A stretch of 64,000 nt of DNA from Vulcanimicrobiota bacterium (GCA_003140855.1 PLLF01000070.1:26254-90253), one strand, 5' to 3'. Numbered from the stretch's first letter, positions 26,243-35,466 are shown. Notes: generated by a model not told the origin, from the sequence alone. Program-made: numbers and translations.

Positions 26243-26629
26243 GTGCCCCGTCAAAAAGCCCCGAATTTAACTGAGGTTGAGCAGCGCCTAATGGAGGTGC
26301 TGTGGTCGACCGGCAGCGGAACGGTCGCCGAAGTGCTGGGCGCCGTCAAATCGCCCAAAGCCCCCGCTTTCAACACGGTCCAGACCACGCTGCGCATCCT
26401 AGAACAAAAAGGATACGTGCGTCACGTGGAAGAGGGCCGCGCGTTTCGCTACTATCCGAAAGTCGATCGCACGCAAGCATCGCGCTCGGCGCTACAGACA
26501 GTCGTGCGGCGATTCTTCGACGGCTCGCCCGGTGCATTGGCTGTGAACTTGATTCAAAACGAGCGTTTGAGCGACGACGAGTTGGCCGACTTGCGCAAGA
26601 TGCTGGCGCGCGCGGAGCAAAGCGAATGA
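26243..26629 (+). CDS. BlaI/MecI/CopY-family transcriptional repressor
   Basis: 128 aa winged-helix protein. LTEVEQRLMEVLWSTGSGTVAEVL and the recognition-helix region FNTVQTTLRILEQKGYVRHVEEGRAFRYYP are the standard BlaI signature; the helical C-terminus forms the dimer and carries the scissile region in classical members. GTG 26243 has GGAGG 12 bases upstream. It overlaps the next gene, an M56-like membrane protein, as BlaI-BlaR1 pairs do. Confidence 0.92.
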   Translation: MPRQKAPNLTEVEQRLMEVLWSTGSGTVAEVLGAVKSPKAPAFNTVQTTLRILEQKGYVRHVEEGRAFRYYPKVDRTQASRSALQTVVRRFFDGSPGALAVNLIQNERLSDDELADLRKMLARAEQSE

Positions 26630-27285
26630 ACGCGCCCGCGCTATTCATGGCGCTCTTCAACGGCGCATGGCAAGGCGCGCTGCTTTGCCTGGTAGCCTTC
26701 GCTCTGTTGCGGGCTTTCCGGCGCCTCAACGCCGCTACGCGCTATACCATTTGGTCGGCACTGCTGGTAATCTCATTGCTGCTGCCCGTAGCCAACTACG
26801 CGTTCTCCGTGAAAGCGGTCACGCACGTCGTAAAATTGCAGTCTGCCGGACACCTCGGTGCTGTGGCCAGAGCCCGGGTACCGTCCCCCTCGCTTTTTGG
26901 CTTGGTTAATCGCTCGGGGAACGGCACCCGAGCTCTGCCCACTAGCTCGTTGTCCGTCGCAACGCCGACTCTTTACGAGCGCGTCATTCCGGCCGTTGCG
27001 AAGCTCGCTGATTACGCAATATTTGCGTTGCTCGCGTTGTTGCTGGTCGCTCTGGCCCGGCTCGCGATCCTCTGGCGCGAAATTGTGCGGATGATCCGTG
27101 CGCGGCGGACCGTTCGCTTGGGCACATCGCAGTTCCTCAATGCGACGAACTTCTCGTTCGCGTTCTATAAGCGGATGCCGATGGCCGAGATTTACTTCGC
27201 GTACGGAAATCCGAATATGCTGAATACGCAGCACGATGTGATCTTAAAGCTCATCCAATACTTCGGAGCGGAGAAGGGAACGTAG
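26626..27285 (+). CDS. M56/BlaR1-like membrane protein lacking the protease motif
   Basis: 219 aa from ATG 26626 (ATGA overlap with the repressor; the frame is open upstream inside it). Residues 1-60 give two membrane helices with RRLNAATRYTIWSALLVISLLLP, and 125-150 a third, as in BlaR1 sensors. After VRLGTSQFLNATNFSF, where a complete M56 protein would continue to an HExxH zinc site, the protein ends within about 45 residues without any such motif. It is either a truncated remnant or a sensor that needs a separate protease. Gene size and overlap argue it is still translated. Confidence 0.7.
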   Translation: MNAPALFMALFNGAWQGALLCLVAFALLRAFRRLNAATRYTIWSALLVISLLLPVANYAFSVKAVTHVVKLQSAGHLGAVARARVPSPSLFGLVNRSGNGTRALPTSSLSVATPTLYERVIPAVAKLADYAIFALLALLLVALARLAILWREIVRMIRARRTVRLGTSQFLNATNFSFAFYKRMPMAEIYFAYGNPNMLNTQHDVILKLIQYFGAEKGT

Positions 27286-27291
27286 GCCGGG

Positions 27292-28323
27292 TTAGCTGCC
27301 GTACCCGATCGAAGCGAGCACTTTCTGCGTCTCTACCGCCTCGGCAAACGTGGGGACGATGCTCTCTCCCGTTTCGATCTCTTTGACGAATTCGTCCAGC
27401 AAATCCATGATCGGGGGCACGTGCGCATCGACGGCGCCGAAACGTGCGTTGGGCGAAGGTGCGCATTCGAGTTCCGACGTTTCTTCATCGTCGATGCTGA
27501 ACAAGCGCATCGCGTGCAGGCCGCTGCCGCTGGCTACGGCGGTGCGGTTTTCGCCGTGTGCCGCCACGGTAAGTGAGTTGACCGCAGTTGTTCCGTCCAC
27601 GCTCACGCGGGCGATCACGCCGTCGCCGTAGTCGATTAACGTAAACGCGCCGTCGTCAGCCGTGATAGTGAATGGACCGTTGGCGTCCTCGCGCCGCGGG
27701 TTCGCGGTGCGCATGAAGCCGGTGCTGCGCGCCGGAGCTTTGCCTGCCATCCAATTCGCACTGTCGATGAGGTGGGAGAGAAGCGCTCCGGCTATGCCGC
27801 CCCCTTTGGCGCGATCGAACCACCAGGTGTTCGGCCGTTTGTTTTCGCGGCGAAGCATCGGCGCGAGCTGCGTCAGCTCGAGCTCGCGCAGCGGCGCAAT
27901 GTGCCCGTTGACGATCAATTCTTTGAGGGCGAAACGCTGCGGCACCCAGCGGAACTCGTGCATGACGGCCGCCGCGGTCTTGGCTCGCAGCGCTGCCGCG
28001 AGCATTTCTTCGGCCTGCTGCACGGAAAGAGCGAACGGTTTTTCGGCGATGACGTGCTTACCGGCGCCGAGTGAGGCCAGTACGTCATCGTGGTGCGCGA
28101 AGGGCGGGCTGGCGATCGAAACGACGTCGAGCTCGCAGCCGCGCAGCATCGCCTCGGAACTGTCGAAAGCGTGCGGAATGTTGCGTTCTCTTGCAACGCT
28201 CTTCGCGCTGTGCGGTGAAGCGAGCGCGACGACTTCGAAGCGTTCGTGCGCGCTAAAAGCCGGCAGGTGGCCGCGCACGGCGAAGCCGCCGCCGACGATC
28301 CCAACTTTGTATTTTAGAGGCAT
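27292..28323 (-). CDS. Gfo/Idh/MocA-family NAD(P)-dependent oxidoreductase
   Basis: 343 aa. N-terminal Rossmann fold VGIVGGGFAVRGHLPAF, the conserved EKPFALSVQQAEEML (catalytic-lysine motif EKP) and a C-terminal beta-sheet domain. Family members oxidise or reduce sugars, inositols and sometimes imines or biliverdin-like compounds. It is the last gene of the six-gene minus-strand operon and overlaps the aminotransferase by 10 bases, suggesting it acts on the same product; its substrate is unknown. Confidence 0.88.
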   Translation of the reverse strand: MPLKYKVGIVGGGFAVRGHLPAFSAHERFEVVALASPHSAKSVARERNIPHAFDSSEAMLRGCELDVVSIASPPFAHHDDVLASLGAGKHVIAEKPFALSVQQAEEMLAAALRAKTAAAVMHEFRWVPQRFALKELIVNGHIAPLRELELTQLAPMLRRENKRPNTWWFDRAKGGGIAGALLSHLIDSANWMAGKAPARSTGFMRTANPRREDANGPFTITADDGAFTLIDYGDGVIARVSVDGTTAVNSLTVAAHGENRTAVASGSGLHAMRLFSIDDEETSELECAPSPNARFGAVDAHVPPIMDLLDEFVKEIETGESIVPTFAEAVETQKVLASIGYGS

Positions 28324-29567
28324 GCTTCGACCACGTCGATCGCGCGCATGAGCTCGGTTTCAGAGATGACTAGGGGTGGCGTTAGCGACAGCACATTTCC
28401 CTCGGTGCCGGATTGCAGAATGATGACGCCTCCTTTTAAAGCTCGTTCGACTGCGGCCCGCGCCTGCGCCGCGTCGCGCAGCTCGATTCCCCACATGAGG
28501 CCCCGCCCGCGCACGTCGACCGCCTTTCCCGGCGAGCGCAGCGTACTCAGCCTGGCTCCGAGCATTTCACCCAGCGCGGCTGCGCGTTCCGGCAGACCGC
28601 GCCCTTCGATTTCCGCGATGTTCGCAAGCGCAGCGGCGCATCCCAGCGGATTGCCGAGATGCGTGGACGTGTGCAGCGATTCGCCTTCGGAAACGGGCCA
28701 TGCATCCATGATCTCAGATGGAGCGATTGCCGCTGAAATGGGAAAGCCGTTGCCGAGAGCTTTTCCGAGGCAGAGAATATCGGGCACGACCCGTTCCTGG
28801 TCGCACGCGAACATCGTTCCGGTTCGCCCGAAGCCGGTGTAGATCTCGTCGGCGATGAATAGCATGCCGCGCTCGTGACAAACGTCGCGCAGTCCGGAAA
28901 GATAACCTGGCGGCGGGACGATACAGCCGCCGCGCCCCTGTATCGGTTCGACGATCACTGCCGCGAGGTCATAGCGCCGGGAGAAAGCTCGCCGTGCGTA
29001 TTCCAGCGCTTGCTCTCCGCCGCGCGCGCGCGGATAGTCGAGCAAGAGCGTTCGCTCCGGCAGCCATGCCAAAAACGGTTCGCGAAATTTCTTGATCCCG
29101 GCGAGCTCGAGCGTGCCGATGCTCAACCCGTGATACGATCCGCGAAATGCGGCGAATGCCGGTTTTGCGGTGGCTAGCGCCGCCGTTTTCATAGCAGCTT
29201 CGATCGCATCCGCGCCGCTGGAACCCAAGAACGTCTTCGCGAGATTGCCGGGCGCGATCGCGGCGAGCTTTTCGAGCAAGCGCGCTTTTATCTCGGCGGG
29301 ATGAACGTCGCCCATCGCGTGCATCAACTGCGAGGCCTGCTTTTGCAGCGCGGCCGCAACGTTCGGATTGGCGTGACCGGAGTTTGCCACACCGAAGCCC
29401 GCCGTGAGGTCCAGGTAGGCGTTGCCGTCAACGTCGGTCACCGTTGCGTCCGCGGCGGATTCCCAGAAGATCGGAAAGTCGTCGCCGAGGTACGTAACGT
29501 TGCGCGATTCGTATTTACGCAGCAGGTGCGCGAGCTCGCGTGAGCGCGTTCCCGGAATGAACGTCAA
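28314..29567 (-). CDS. Class III pyridoxal-phosphate aminotransferase
   Basis: 417 aa. FIADEIYTGFGRTG holds the PLP-binding Asp, and LCLGKALGNGFPIS holds the lysine that forms the Schiff base; GSSGADAIEAAMKTA binds the phosphate. This family moves amino groups between omega-amines or amino acids and aldehydes/keto acids (GABA, ornithine, diamine types). It lies directly after the LuxC-like reductase with a 4-base overlap, so an aldehyde made by that enzyme is a natural candidate substrate. That is inference. Confidence 0.9.
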   Translation of the reverse strand: MTFIPGTRSRELAHLLRKYESRNVTYLGDDFPIFWESAADATVTDVDGNAYLDLTAGFGVANSGHANPNVAAALQKQASQLMHAMGDVHPAEIKARLLEKLAAIAPGNLAKTFLGSSGADAIEAAMKTAALATAKPAFAAFRGSYHGLSIGTLELAGIKKFREPFLAWLPERTLLLDYPRARGGEQALEYARRAFSRRYDLAAVIVEPIQGRGGCIVPPPGYLSGLRDVCHERGMLFIADEIYTGFGRTGTMFACDQERVVPDILCLGKALGNGFPISAAIAPSEIMDAWPVSEGESLHTSTHLGNPLGCAAALANIAEIEGRGLPERAAALGEMLGARLSTLRSPGKAVDVRGRGLMWGIELRDAAQARAAVERALKGGVIILQSGTEGNVLSLTPPLVISETELMRAIDVVEACL

Positions 29568-30745
29568 AACGTCCTATCGATCCATTTCACGAATTCGCCG
29601 ATGCGTGGGCGTCCGCCGTGATTGCCGTGCAGCGGCGGGTCCTGTAATTCACCAAAATTGCTCAAACGGACTGCGCCAGCGTTAACGCCCAGTGCGATGA
29701 GATCGAAACGATCGCCCGCGATCGCAAAGCCCTCGAGCGCAAGGCGGTGCCGCCGCACGTATTCGAGCGCTTCGGCCGGGTCGCGCACCACAACCACGTT
29801 GGCTAGTCGCGGCAAGAACGGCGGCGGGGCATCGAGTACGCCCGTGGCGCCCGTCGACTTGCGGAATGCCGTTAGAGCCCGGGCATGCGAAATATCGGCG
29901 GTTCGCCGTGCGGCGGCCGCGCCGCGAGGAAACTCGACGTCCGCAATCGCTATTTCTTTGTCCAGAAGCGCCGCGAATTCGGCCGCACCCACGACGCCGC
30001 CGTTCTCGACGAACAGCACGTGCAGCGAGAGGCAGCCTTCTGTCTCGTACAAAATGATGTCGCGCGCAGCTTGTCTTGCGATATCTTTAGCAGGCGCAGT
30101 CGCGGAAAGCGCTTCGCGCGAAACATAGCCAGCGCTCGCGCGCGAACCAAATGTGATGAAACGCGCCTCCGGTTGCAACGCATTCCGGATCGTCGCGAGC
30201 GTTTCGGTTTTCCCGAAGGCCACGACCGCGTCAAAAGATTCGAGCGCCGGTGCCGTTTCGTCGTGCGAGCTCCAGAGTTCCGCACGTGCACCCTCGCGAA
30301 ATTCTGCGCGCTGTTCATGCAGCGTTTCGAAAAACGCAGAAATCAGGTAGTCCTCACGGTCTTTGACGAGCACGTCGCATTTGGCGCACAGCGCAAAAAC
30401 TGCCGCGGGCAAGGCCACGCCGATCGTCGTACGGCTGGAAATCACGCAAACGCTGCCGATGGGCATCGCCCATGCATCGGTGCGGCCGGCGCGTGGACGA
30501 AAGTCATCGAGAATTTCGAGTTCTCCCAACTCGTCCGCAATTGCGGCGGCGAGCGCATCGAAAGCGATCGAGAAGAAGAGCCGGTCCAGGGCATACTCGA
30601 CGACGGGAACGGAATAGCCCGTGCGCTCCGCAATGCGCCCGGTCGCACGGACACGCGCCGGAAAATCGGCATCGCGCCAGCGATCGGCGGCGTCAGCAAC
30701 AGCACGCGCGATCTCTTTTGCCGGGACCTTTGCGAGCGCGGTCAC
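29564..30745 (-). CDS. LuxC-like acyl reductase
   Basis: 393 aa, aldehyde-dehydrogenase superfamily, LuxC branch. The catalytic cysteine is in ETEGCLSLHVLFVE, the position of the LuxC nucleophile; IGSVCVISSRTTIGVALPA and LVKDREDY match the NADPH-fold region. In luminous bacteria LuxC reduces an acyl group delivered by LuxE to a fatty aldehyde. It overlaps both the LuxE-like gene and the aminotransferase by 4 bases. No luciferase (luxAB) or thioesterase (luxD) gene is present in the window. Confidence 0.82.
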   Translation of the reverse strand: MTALAKVPAKEIARAVADAADRWRDADFPARVRATGRIAERTGYSVPVVEYALDRLFFSIAFDALAAAIADELGELEILDDFRPRAGRTDAWAMPIGSVCVISSRTTIGVALPAAVFALCAKCDVLVKDREDYLISAFFETLHEQRAEFREGARAELWSSHDETAPALESFDAVVAFGKTETLATIRNALQPEARFITFGSRASAGYVSREALSATAPAKDIARQAARDIILYETEGCLSLHVLFVENGGVVGAAEFAALLDKEIAIADVEFPRGAAAARRTADISHARALTAFRKSTGATGVLDAPPPFLPRLANVVVVRDPAEALEYVRRHRLALEGFAIAGDRFDLIALGVNAGAVRLSNFGELQDPPLHGNHGGRPRIGEFVKWIDRTF

Positions 30746-31836
30746 GACGCGGCGGCGCGCGGCGATTCGGCGTCAAGCGAGCAGCCGCGCAATTCTGCTC
30801 TCTCCTCGCGTCCGATCAGAACGATTCCGCCGTCAATAATTGCTCCCAGATCTTCGGTTTGAATCGCAACGCAAGAAGACCGGTTAGCCAAATCCACATG
30901 CACCAGTGCGCCCACGACACCGGCCGGCAGTTTATTGCCGTTCTCATCGACTGCGTAGGAACGCAGCCACGGTGGCGCAGATTTAACGCGGTTCGCTTGA
31001 TGGTAATCCGAATCATAATACTGGCTGCTCAGCTCGGTCATTCCATATTCACCGATAACATGGTTGGGTGGCAGGCTGAATGTATCGGCGAGGTGGCTGT
31101 AGAGTTCCCCGCGGTCGACGATCCGCGTGCGGCCCTTGAACCCGCCGGTTTCCATGATCCTCGATCCCGACGGGAGAGGCAGCGCGTGCGTTATTCGTCT
31201 CAGCTTGAGATCGTCAAGGAGTTTAACGAATGCGAATGCTGTTCCGGCGATGCAGACGGGGACGCCGGACTTGCGGATTTCGGCGATGTCTTCGACAAAA
31301 CGTTCGGTCTGGAGCTCGTCGCCGCCAACATACCAAGACTCCGCACCATCACCGAATGCCTTCGCGGCTCGATTCATCATATACGAAAGCGACGAGCGCG
31401 GGCTCTGCGCCGGGCTTGTTAGCAGCATGCAGTAGCGGAGCGGATCGGGAGCGTCCGTCACCACTCCATAGTCAAAACCCGCGAGCAGCGAAGCGTCGTA
31501 GAGACGCGCGTCTTCCATATAGTGGATGCCGCCGGAGCCCGTGGTGGTGCCACTGGTTTCGAATATGATCTCTGCGCGGGAAGGGTCGAACGTGCACAGC
31601 GCCGCTTCCTTGAACGCGGCTGCCGGAACCGGCGGAATCTCTCGCCAATTGGTGGGCGAAGCGCAGATCGTTATTCCCAGACTCTCGCAATACCGCGCAT
31701 ACGGCTCGTTGTATCGCAGCTGATGCGCGAAGATGCGAAGGGCGAGATCGTCGAAACTCTCGACGTGCCGGCGTGCGATGGCGCGCAATACTTCCGCATC
31801 GAGCGCGTCGGCCTCCGCGCGGTAGTCGTAGTTCAC
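30742..31836 (-). CDS. LuxE-like acyl-protein synthetase / adenylating enzyme
   Basis: 364 aa of the LuxE/PaaK-related ANL branch. FETSGTTTGSGGIHY is the adenylate-forming nucleotide loop, and VIGEYGMTELSSQYY matches the Y-G-x-T-E adenylation motif. LuxE activates a carboxylic acid as acyl-AMP and passes it to a protein thiol and then LuxC. Here it is translationally coupled to the LuxC-like gene, so the two probably form one acid-to-aldehyde reductase. The acid used is unknown; the upstream CoA-binding gene overlaps by 4 bases. Confidence 0.8.
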   Translation of the reverse strand: MNYDYRAEADALDAEVLRAIARRHVESFDDLALRIFAHQLRYNEPYARYCESLGITICASPTNWREIPPVPAAAFKEAALCTFDPSRAEIIFETSGTTTGSGGIHYMEDARLYDASLLAGFDYGVVTDAPDPLRYCMLLTSPAQSPRSSLSYMMNRAAKAFGDGAESWYVGGDELQTERFVEDIAEIRKSGVPVCIAGTAFAFVKLLDDLKLRRITHALPLPSGSRIMETGGFKGRTRIVDRGELYSHLADTFSLPPNHVIGEYGMTELSSQYYDSDYHQANRVKSAPPWLRSYAVDENGNKLPAGVVGALVHVDLANRSSCVAIQTEDLGAIIDGGIVLIGREERAELRGCSLDAESPRAAAS

Positions 31837-32309
31837 GCGCGCCGGCGGCTCGTAATCAGTCCGCTGTTCAGCCCGTTGGTCGCCAAGCCCCCGTTGAAAC
31901 GCGCCGACTCAACCTTCATGCAGCGGTCGACGACGACGTCGAGCCCCGCGGCGTCGGCGAGCTCGATCGCTTGCGGATTGATGACGCCGTACTGAAACCA
32001 GATCGCTTTCGCACCCGCCGCGATTGCTTCGCGCGCGAGCTCGGCGACCTCACTGGGTTTCCGAAAGACGTCTACGATATCCGGCGCGCCGCGTTCGGCC
32101 GCATAGGCCGCGAGCGACGGATAGGCTTTGACGCCGTCGATCGCGGCGATCGTCGGATTGATCGGCGTCACCTCGAAGCGGCCCTGCGTACGCAAATAGC
32201 TGAAGACGGTGTAGCTCGGGCGCAATGGATTCGCGGACGCGCCGACCATCGCGACGGTTTTGCTGCGGTCGAGCAACGCGCGCCGCTGCGCGGGCGTTTC
32301 TAAGATCAC
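31833..32309 (-). CDS. CoA-binding domain protein (YccU family)
   Basis: 158 aa, a single Rossmann-type CoA-binding domain. VAMVGASANPLRPSYTVFSYL is the nucleotide loop; INPTIAAIDGVKAYPSL and DIVDVFRKPSEV are typical of the small YccU group, as is the C-terminal VVDRCMKVE. The biochemical role of the group is not established. In this operon, between metY and the LuxE-like gene and overlapping both by 4 bases, it might present or sense acyl-CoA. Confidence 0.88.
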   Translation of the reverse strand: MILETPAQRRALLDRSKTVAMVGASANPLRPSYTVFSYLRTQGRFEVTPINPTIAAIDGVKAYPSLAAYAAERGAPDIVDVFRKPSEVAELAREAIAAGAKAIWFQYGVINPQAIELADAAGLDVVVDRCMKVESARFNGGLATNGLNSGLITSRRRA

Positions 32310-33613
32310 GCCGGAGCGTTTTCTGTAGCCCGAACCGCTGCTTTGAGAGCGTTATCCAAGTCCCACATAAGATCGTCGGCGTCTTCCAGCCCTACGGAGA
32401 GCCGAATGCTTTCGGGTGCGACGCCGGACTTGCGGAGCTCGTCGCCGTCGAGCTGCGAGTGCGTCGTCGACGCGGGATGAATGACGAGACTCTTCATGTC
32501 GCCGACGTTTGCGAGATGGCTCCACAGTTCGAGCGCATCTATGAAACGGCGTGCAGCTTCGCGGCCCCCGCGAATGCCGAAAGTGAAAATCGAGCCTGCG
32601 CCGCGCGGAAGATACTTTTCTGCGAGCTTATGCTGGGGATGGGATGCGAATCCGGGATAGCTGACCCACTCCACTTCGGGCCGCTTGTCCAAGAATTCCG
32701 CCATCGCGCGCGCGTTGCGAACGTGCGCTTCCATGCGAATCGGAAGCGTTTCCAATCCCAGCAAGAGAAGCCAGGCATCCATCGGCGCCATCTGCGCGCC
32801 GACGTCGCGCAAAATTTCGGCGCGCGCGCGCATCAGGAACGCGTACTCGCCGAAGGTTTCGGTGAAAACTTTGTTGTGATAGCCCGGGCTCGCCTCCGAG
32901 AGTAGCGGAAAGCGTCCATTGTCCCACGGGAAGCGGCCGGATTCGACCACCACGCCGCCGATGACGGTGCCATGACCGGAGATGAATTTCGTGGCCGAAT
33001 GCGTGACGATGTCCGCGCCGTATTCGATCGGCCGGCAAAGGTATGGAGAAGCGAACGTGTTGTCGACGACCAGCGGAATGCCCGCGTCGTGGGCGATACC
33101 GGCCAAAGCTTTCAAATCGGCGATCGTTCCGGCTGGGTTGCCGATCGTTTCTGCAAACAACAATTTGGTTTCGGGTTTGACGGCCGCCGCGATGGCCGCA
33201 TGGTCGTCGGCCGGCACGAAGGTCGTTTCAATTCCCAAACGTTTGAGCAGGACCGTAAACTGCGTGATCGTTCCGCCGTAAATATTCTGCGAACAGACCA
33301 GATGATCGCCGTTTTGTGCCAGCGATAAAACGACGCCGAGTTGTGCGGCCAGCCCGCTGGAAAAAGCGACGGCGCCAAGTCCGCCCTCCAGACTCGCCAT
33401 GCGCTCTTCGAAAGCCGCGACGGTTGGGTTGCTGATCCGGCTGTAGATGTGACCGTAGCTGCGCAGTTGGAAGAGCTCGGCCGCCTGCTCCGTGGAACCG
33501 AAGACATACGCCGCGGTTTGGTAGAGAGGCATGACGCGGGACCCCGTCACGGGGTCCGGGGGCGTGCCCGCATGAATGGCACGGGTCGCGAAGCCGAACT
33601 GGCGATCTTGCAT
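32306..33613 (-). CDS. metY: O-acetylhomoserine sulfhydrylase-type PLP enzyme
   Basis: 435 aa Cys/Met-metabolism PLP protein. The Schiff-base lysine is in SATKFISGHG; upstream are YSRISNPTVAAFEERMASLEGG and VVDNTFASPYLCRP. Length and the FATRAIHAG start fit MetY, which makes homocysteine from O-acetylhomoserine and sulfide, better than the shorter cystathionine synthases. The frame extends to 34525 as antisense of leuC; ATG 33613 is the family start. First gene of the minus-strand operon, divergent from leuC. Confidence 0.9.
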   Translation of the reverse strand: MQDRQFGFATRAIHAGTPPDPVTGSRVMPLYQTAAYVFGSTEQAAELFQLRSYGHIYSRISNPTVAAFEERMASLEGGLGAVAFSSGLAAQLGVVLSLAQNGDHLVCSQNIYGGTITQFTVLLKRLGIETTFVPADDHAAIAAAVKPETKLLFAETIGNPAGTIADLKALAGIAHDAGIPLVVDNTFASPYLCRPIEYGADIVTHSATKFISGHGTVIGGVVVESGRFPWDNGRFPLLSEASPGYHNKVFTETFGEYAFLMRARAEILRDVGAQMAPMDAWLLLLGLETLPIRMEAHVRNARAMAEFLDKRPEVEWVSYPGFASHPQHKLAEKYLPRGAGSIFTFGIRGGREAARRFIDALELWSHLANVGDMKSLVIHPASTTHSQLDGDELRKSGVAPESIRLSVGLEDADDLMWDLDNALKAAVRATENAPA

Positions 33614-33641
33614 GGTCACTTGTGCTTCGACCCGAACCTCC

Positions 33642-33651
33642 GGGGTACCCC
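33642..33651. promoter_or_regulatory. GGGGTACCCC palindrome between metY and leuC
   Basis: Perfect 10-base palindrome in the 63-base gap between two divergent amino-acid genes. It lies 28 bases before metY and 25 before leuC, a position where one regulator could act on both. No promoter hexamers could be assigned with confidence. Confidence 0.35.
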
Positions 33652-33676
33652 AGCGTAGTCGATAGGAGAGCGATCG

Positions 33677-34960
33677 ATGCCCATGACTTTGACGGAAAAG
33701 ATCCTCGCGCGGCACGCCGCGCTCGACGCGGTCGAACCCGGACAGATCATCAACGCGAAAGTCGATCTCGTGCTCGCCAACGAGCTCTCCGCGGCGGTCG
33801 CGATAGGCGTCATGCGCCAAATGAAAGGCGCGGATCGCGTTTTCGACCGTGAAAAAATCGCGCTGGTGGAAGATCATTTCGTTCCGGCCAAAGACGCTCA
33901 GTCCGCCAAGATCGCGAAGTTGATGAAAGATTTTGCGATCGAGCAGAACATCAAACATTTTTTCGACGTGGGCCGGGGCGGCATCGAACACGTCGTTCTT
34001 CCGGAAGAAGGGCTGGTTGCGCCGGGCGAGCTGATCGTCGGCGGCGACTCGCACACGTGCACGTATGGCGCGTTCGGCGCGTTCGCGACCGGCATGGGGT
34101 CTACGGACATTGCGGCGGCTTTCGTACTCGGGGAAGTGTGGCTCAAGATTCCGGCCAGCATCAAACTGATCTACAGCGGCAAGCCCGGCGAGATGGTGTT
34201 TGCCAAAGATATCATGCTCAAGACCGTCGGCACGCTCGGCATCGACGGCGCTACCTATCGCGCGATCGAATATCACGGCACCACGGTGGACGAGCTCTCG
34301 ATTACCGGCCGCATCACGATGGCGAACATGGCGATCGAAGCCGGCGCGAAGAACGGCATCTTTCACGCCGACGCCAAGACGATTGCGTACGTCACGGAAC
34401 GCACGGACCGCGATTTCATCGTCGAAAAAGCCGATCCCGACGCGCGCTACGAACGGAAGATAGAAATCGATATCGGGTCGCTGGAGCCGCAAGTCGCCTG
34501 CCCGCACACGCCCGACAACGTGCACTCGATCTCCGAAGTAACGCGCGATGAGATTCTAGTGGACCAAGTCTTCATCGGTTCGTGCACCAACGGGTACATC
34601 GAAGATTTGCGCATCGTCGCCAAAATTCTCGACGGCAAGAAAATCGATTCACGCCTGCGCGTCATTGTAAACCCGGGTTCGCAAAAAGTCTGGATGCAAG
34701 CCGCGGAAGAGGGAGTGCTCGGAAAACTGGCCGCCGCCGGATGCGTCGTGAATACGCCGGGCTGCGGCGCGTGTTTCGGCGGACACATGGGAACGCTGGG
34801 CGACGGCGAGCGATGCATCTCCACCACGAACCGCAATTACGTCGGCCGCATGGGTTCACCGAAGGCCGAAGTGTATCTGGCTTCGCCGGCGACGTGCGCC
34901 GTCTCGGCGCTGACCGGGCGGATCACCGATCCGCGCGTTGAAGCTGCGGTGACCGCCTAA
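33677..34960 (+). CDS. leuC: 3-isopropylmalate dehydratase large subunit (short LeuC/HacA type)
   Basis: 427 aa, the two-subunit aconitase type common in archaea and deep-branching bacteria. The three 4Fe-4S cysteines are in FIGSCTNG and TPGCGACFGG; GGDSHTCTYGAFGAFATGMGSTD is the family signature. ATG 33677 follows AGGAGA; ATG 33683 is an alternative. With leuD it isomerises 2- to 3-isopropylmalate for leucine; short-type enzymes may also act on homoaconitate or citramalate, which sequence alone cannot decide. Confidence 0.92.
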   Translation: MPMTLTEKILARHAALDAVEPGQIINAKVDLVLANELSAAVAIGVMRQMKGADRVFDREKIALVEDHFVPAKDAQSAKIAKLMKDFAIEQNIKHFFDVGRGGIEHVVLPEEGLVAPGELIVGGDSHTCTYGAFGAFATGMGSTDIAAAFVLGEVWLKIPASIKLIYSGKPGEMVFAKDIMLKTVGTLGIDGATYRAIEYHGTTVDELSITGRITMANMAIEAGAKNGIFHADAKTIAYVTERTDRDFIVEKADPDARYERKIEIDIGSLEPQVACPHTPDNVHSISEVTRDEILVDQVFIGSCTNGYIEDLRIVAKILDGKKIDSRLRVIVNPGSQKVWMQAAEEGVLGKLAAAGCVVNTPGCGACFGGHMGTLGDGERCISTTNRNYVGRMGSPKAEVYLASPATCAVSALTGRITDPRVEAAVTA

Positions 34961-35466
34961 TGCAAGCTTCCCTGCGCGGCCACGCTCACAAATACGGCAA
35001 GAACGTCGACACGGACGTGATCATCCCGGGAAAGTATTGCAACATCATCGATATTGCCGAGCTCGGTAAACACGCGATGGAAGGGTTAGATCCCGAGTAT
35101 ACATCCAGGATGAAACCCGGCGACGTGATCGTCGCCGATTCGAATTTCGGGTGCGGTTCGAGCCGCGAGGTCGCGCCGATCGCGATCAAGGGCTCCGGTA
35201 CGTCGGCCGTGATCGCCAAGAGTTTTGCGCGGATATTCTACCGCAACGCGCTCAACATCGGGTTGCCGATCTTCGAATCGCCCGAAGCGGTCGATGCCGT
35301 TGAAAGCGGCGACGAGCTGGAAATAGAACCCGCGGGCGGCGTGATCCGGAATCTTACGAAGAACGAAACCTACACTGCGGCGGCTTTTCCGCCCTTTATG
35401 CAGTCGCTCATCGACGCGGGCGGTTTGCAGCCGTACGTCGAGCGACGCTTAGCCGAAAAAGCTTAG
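34960..35466 (+). CDS. leuD: 3-isopropylmalate dehydratase small subunit
   Basis: 168 aa swivelling domain of the aconitase family. VDTDVIIPGKYCNI and NFGCGSSREVAPIAIK are the substrate-binding motifs, with the YLRM/YLRT-type loop region giving specificity reading as PGKYCNI here. It shares one base with the leuC stop (TAATG). Together with leuC it forms the dehydratase. Confidence 0.94.
   Translation: MQASLRGHAHKYGKNVDTDVIIPGKYCNIIDIAELGKHAMEGLDPEYTSRMKPGDVIVADSNFGCGSSREVAPIAIKGSGTSAVIAKSFARIFYRNALNIGLPIFESPEAVDAVESGDELEIEPAGGVIRNLTKNETYTAAAFPPFMQSLIDAGGLQPYVERRLAEKA

Noticed and set aside
33614..34525. Extension of the metY frame to 739 residues
   Set aside because: The extra 300 residues are antisense of leuC and lack homology; the family start is at 33613.
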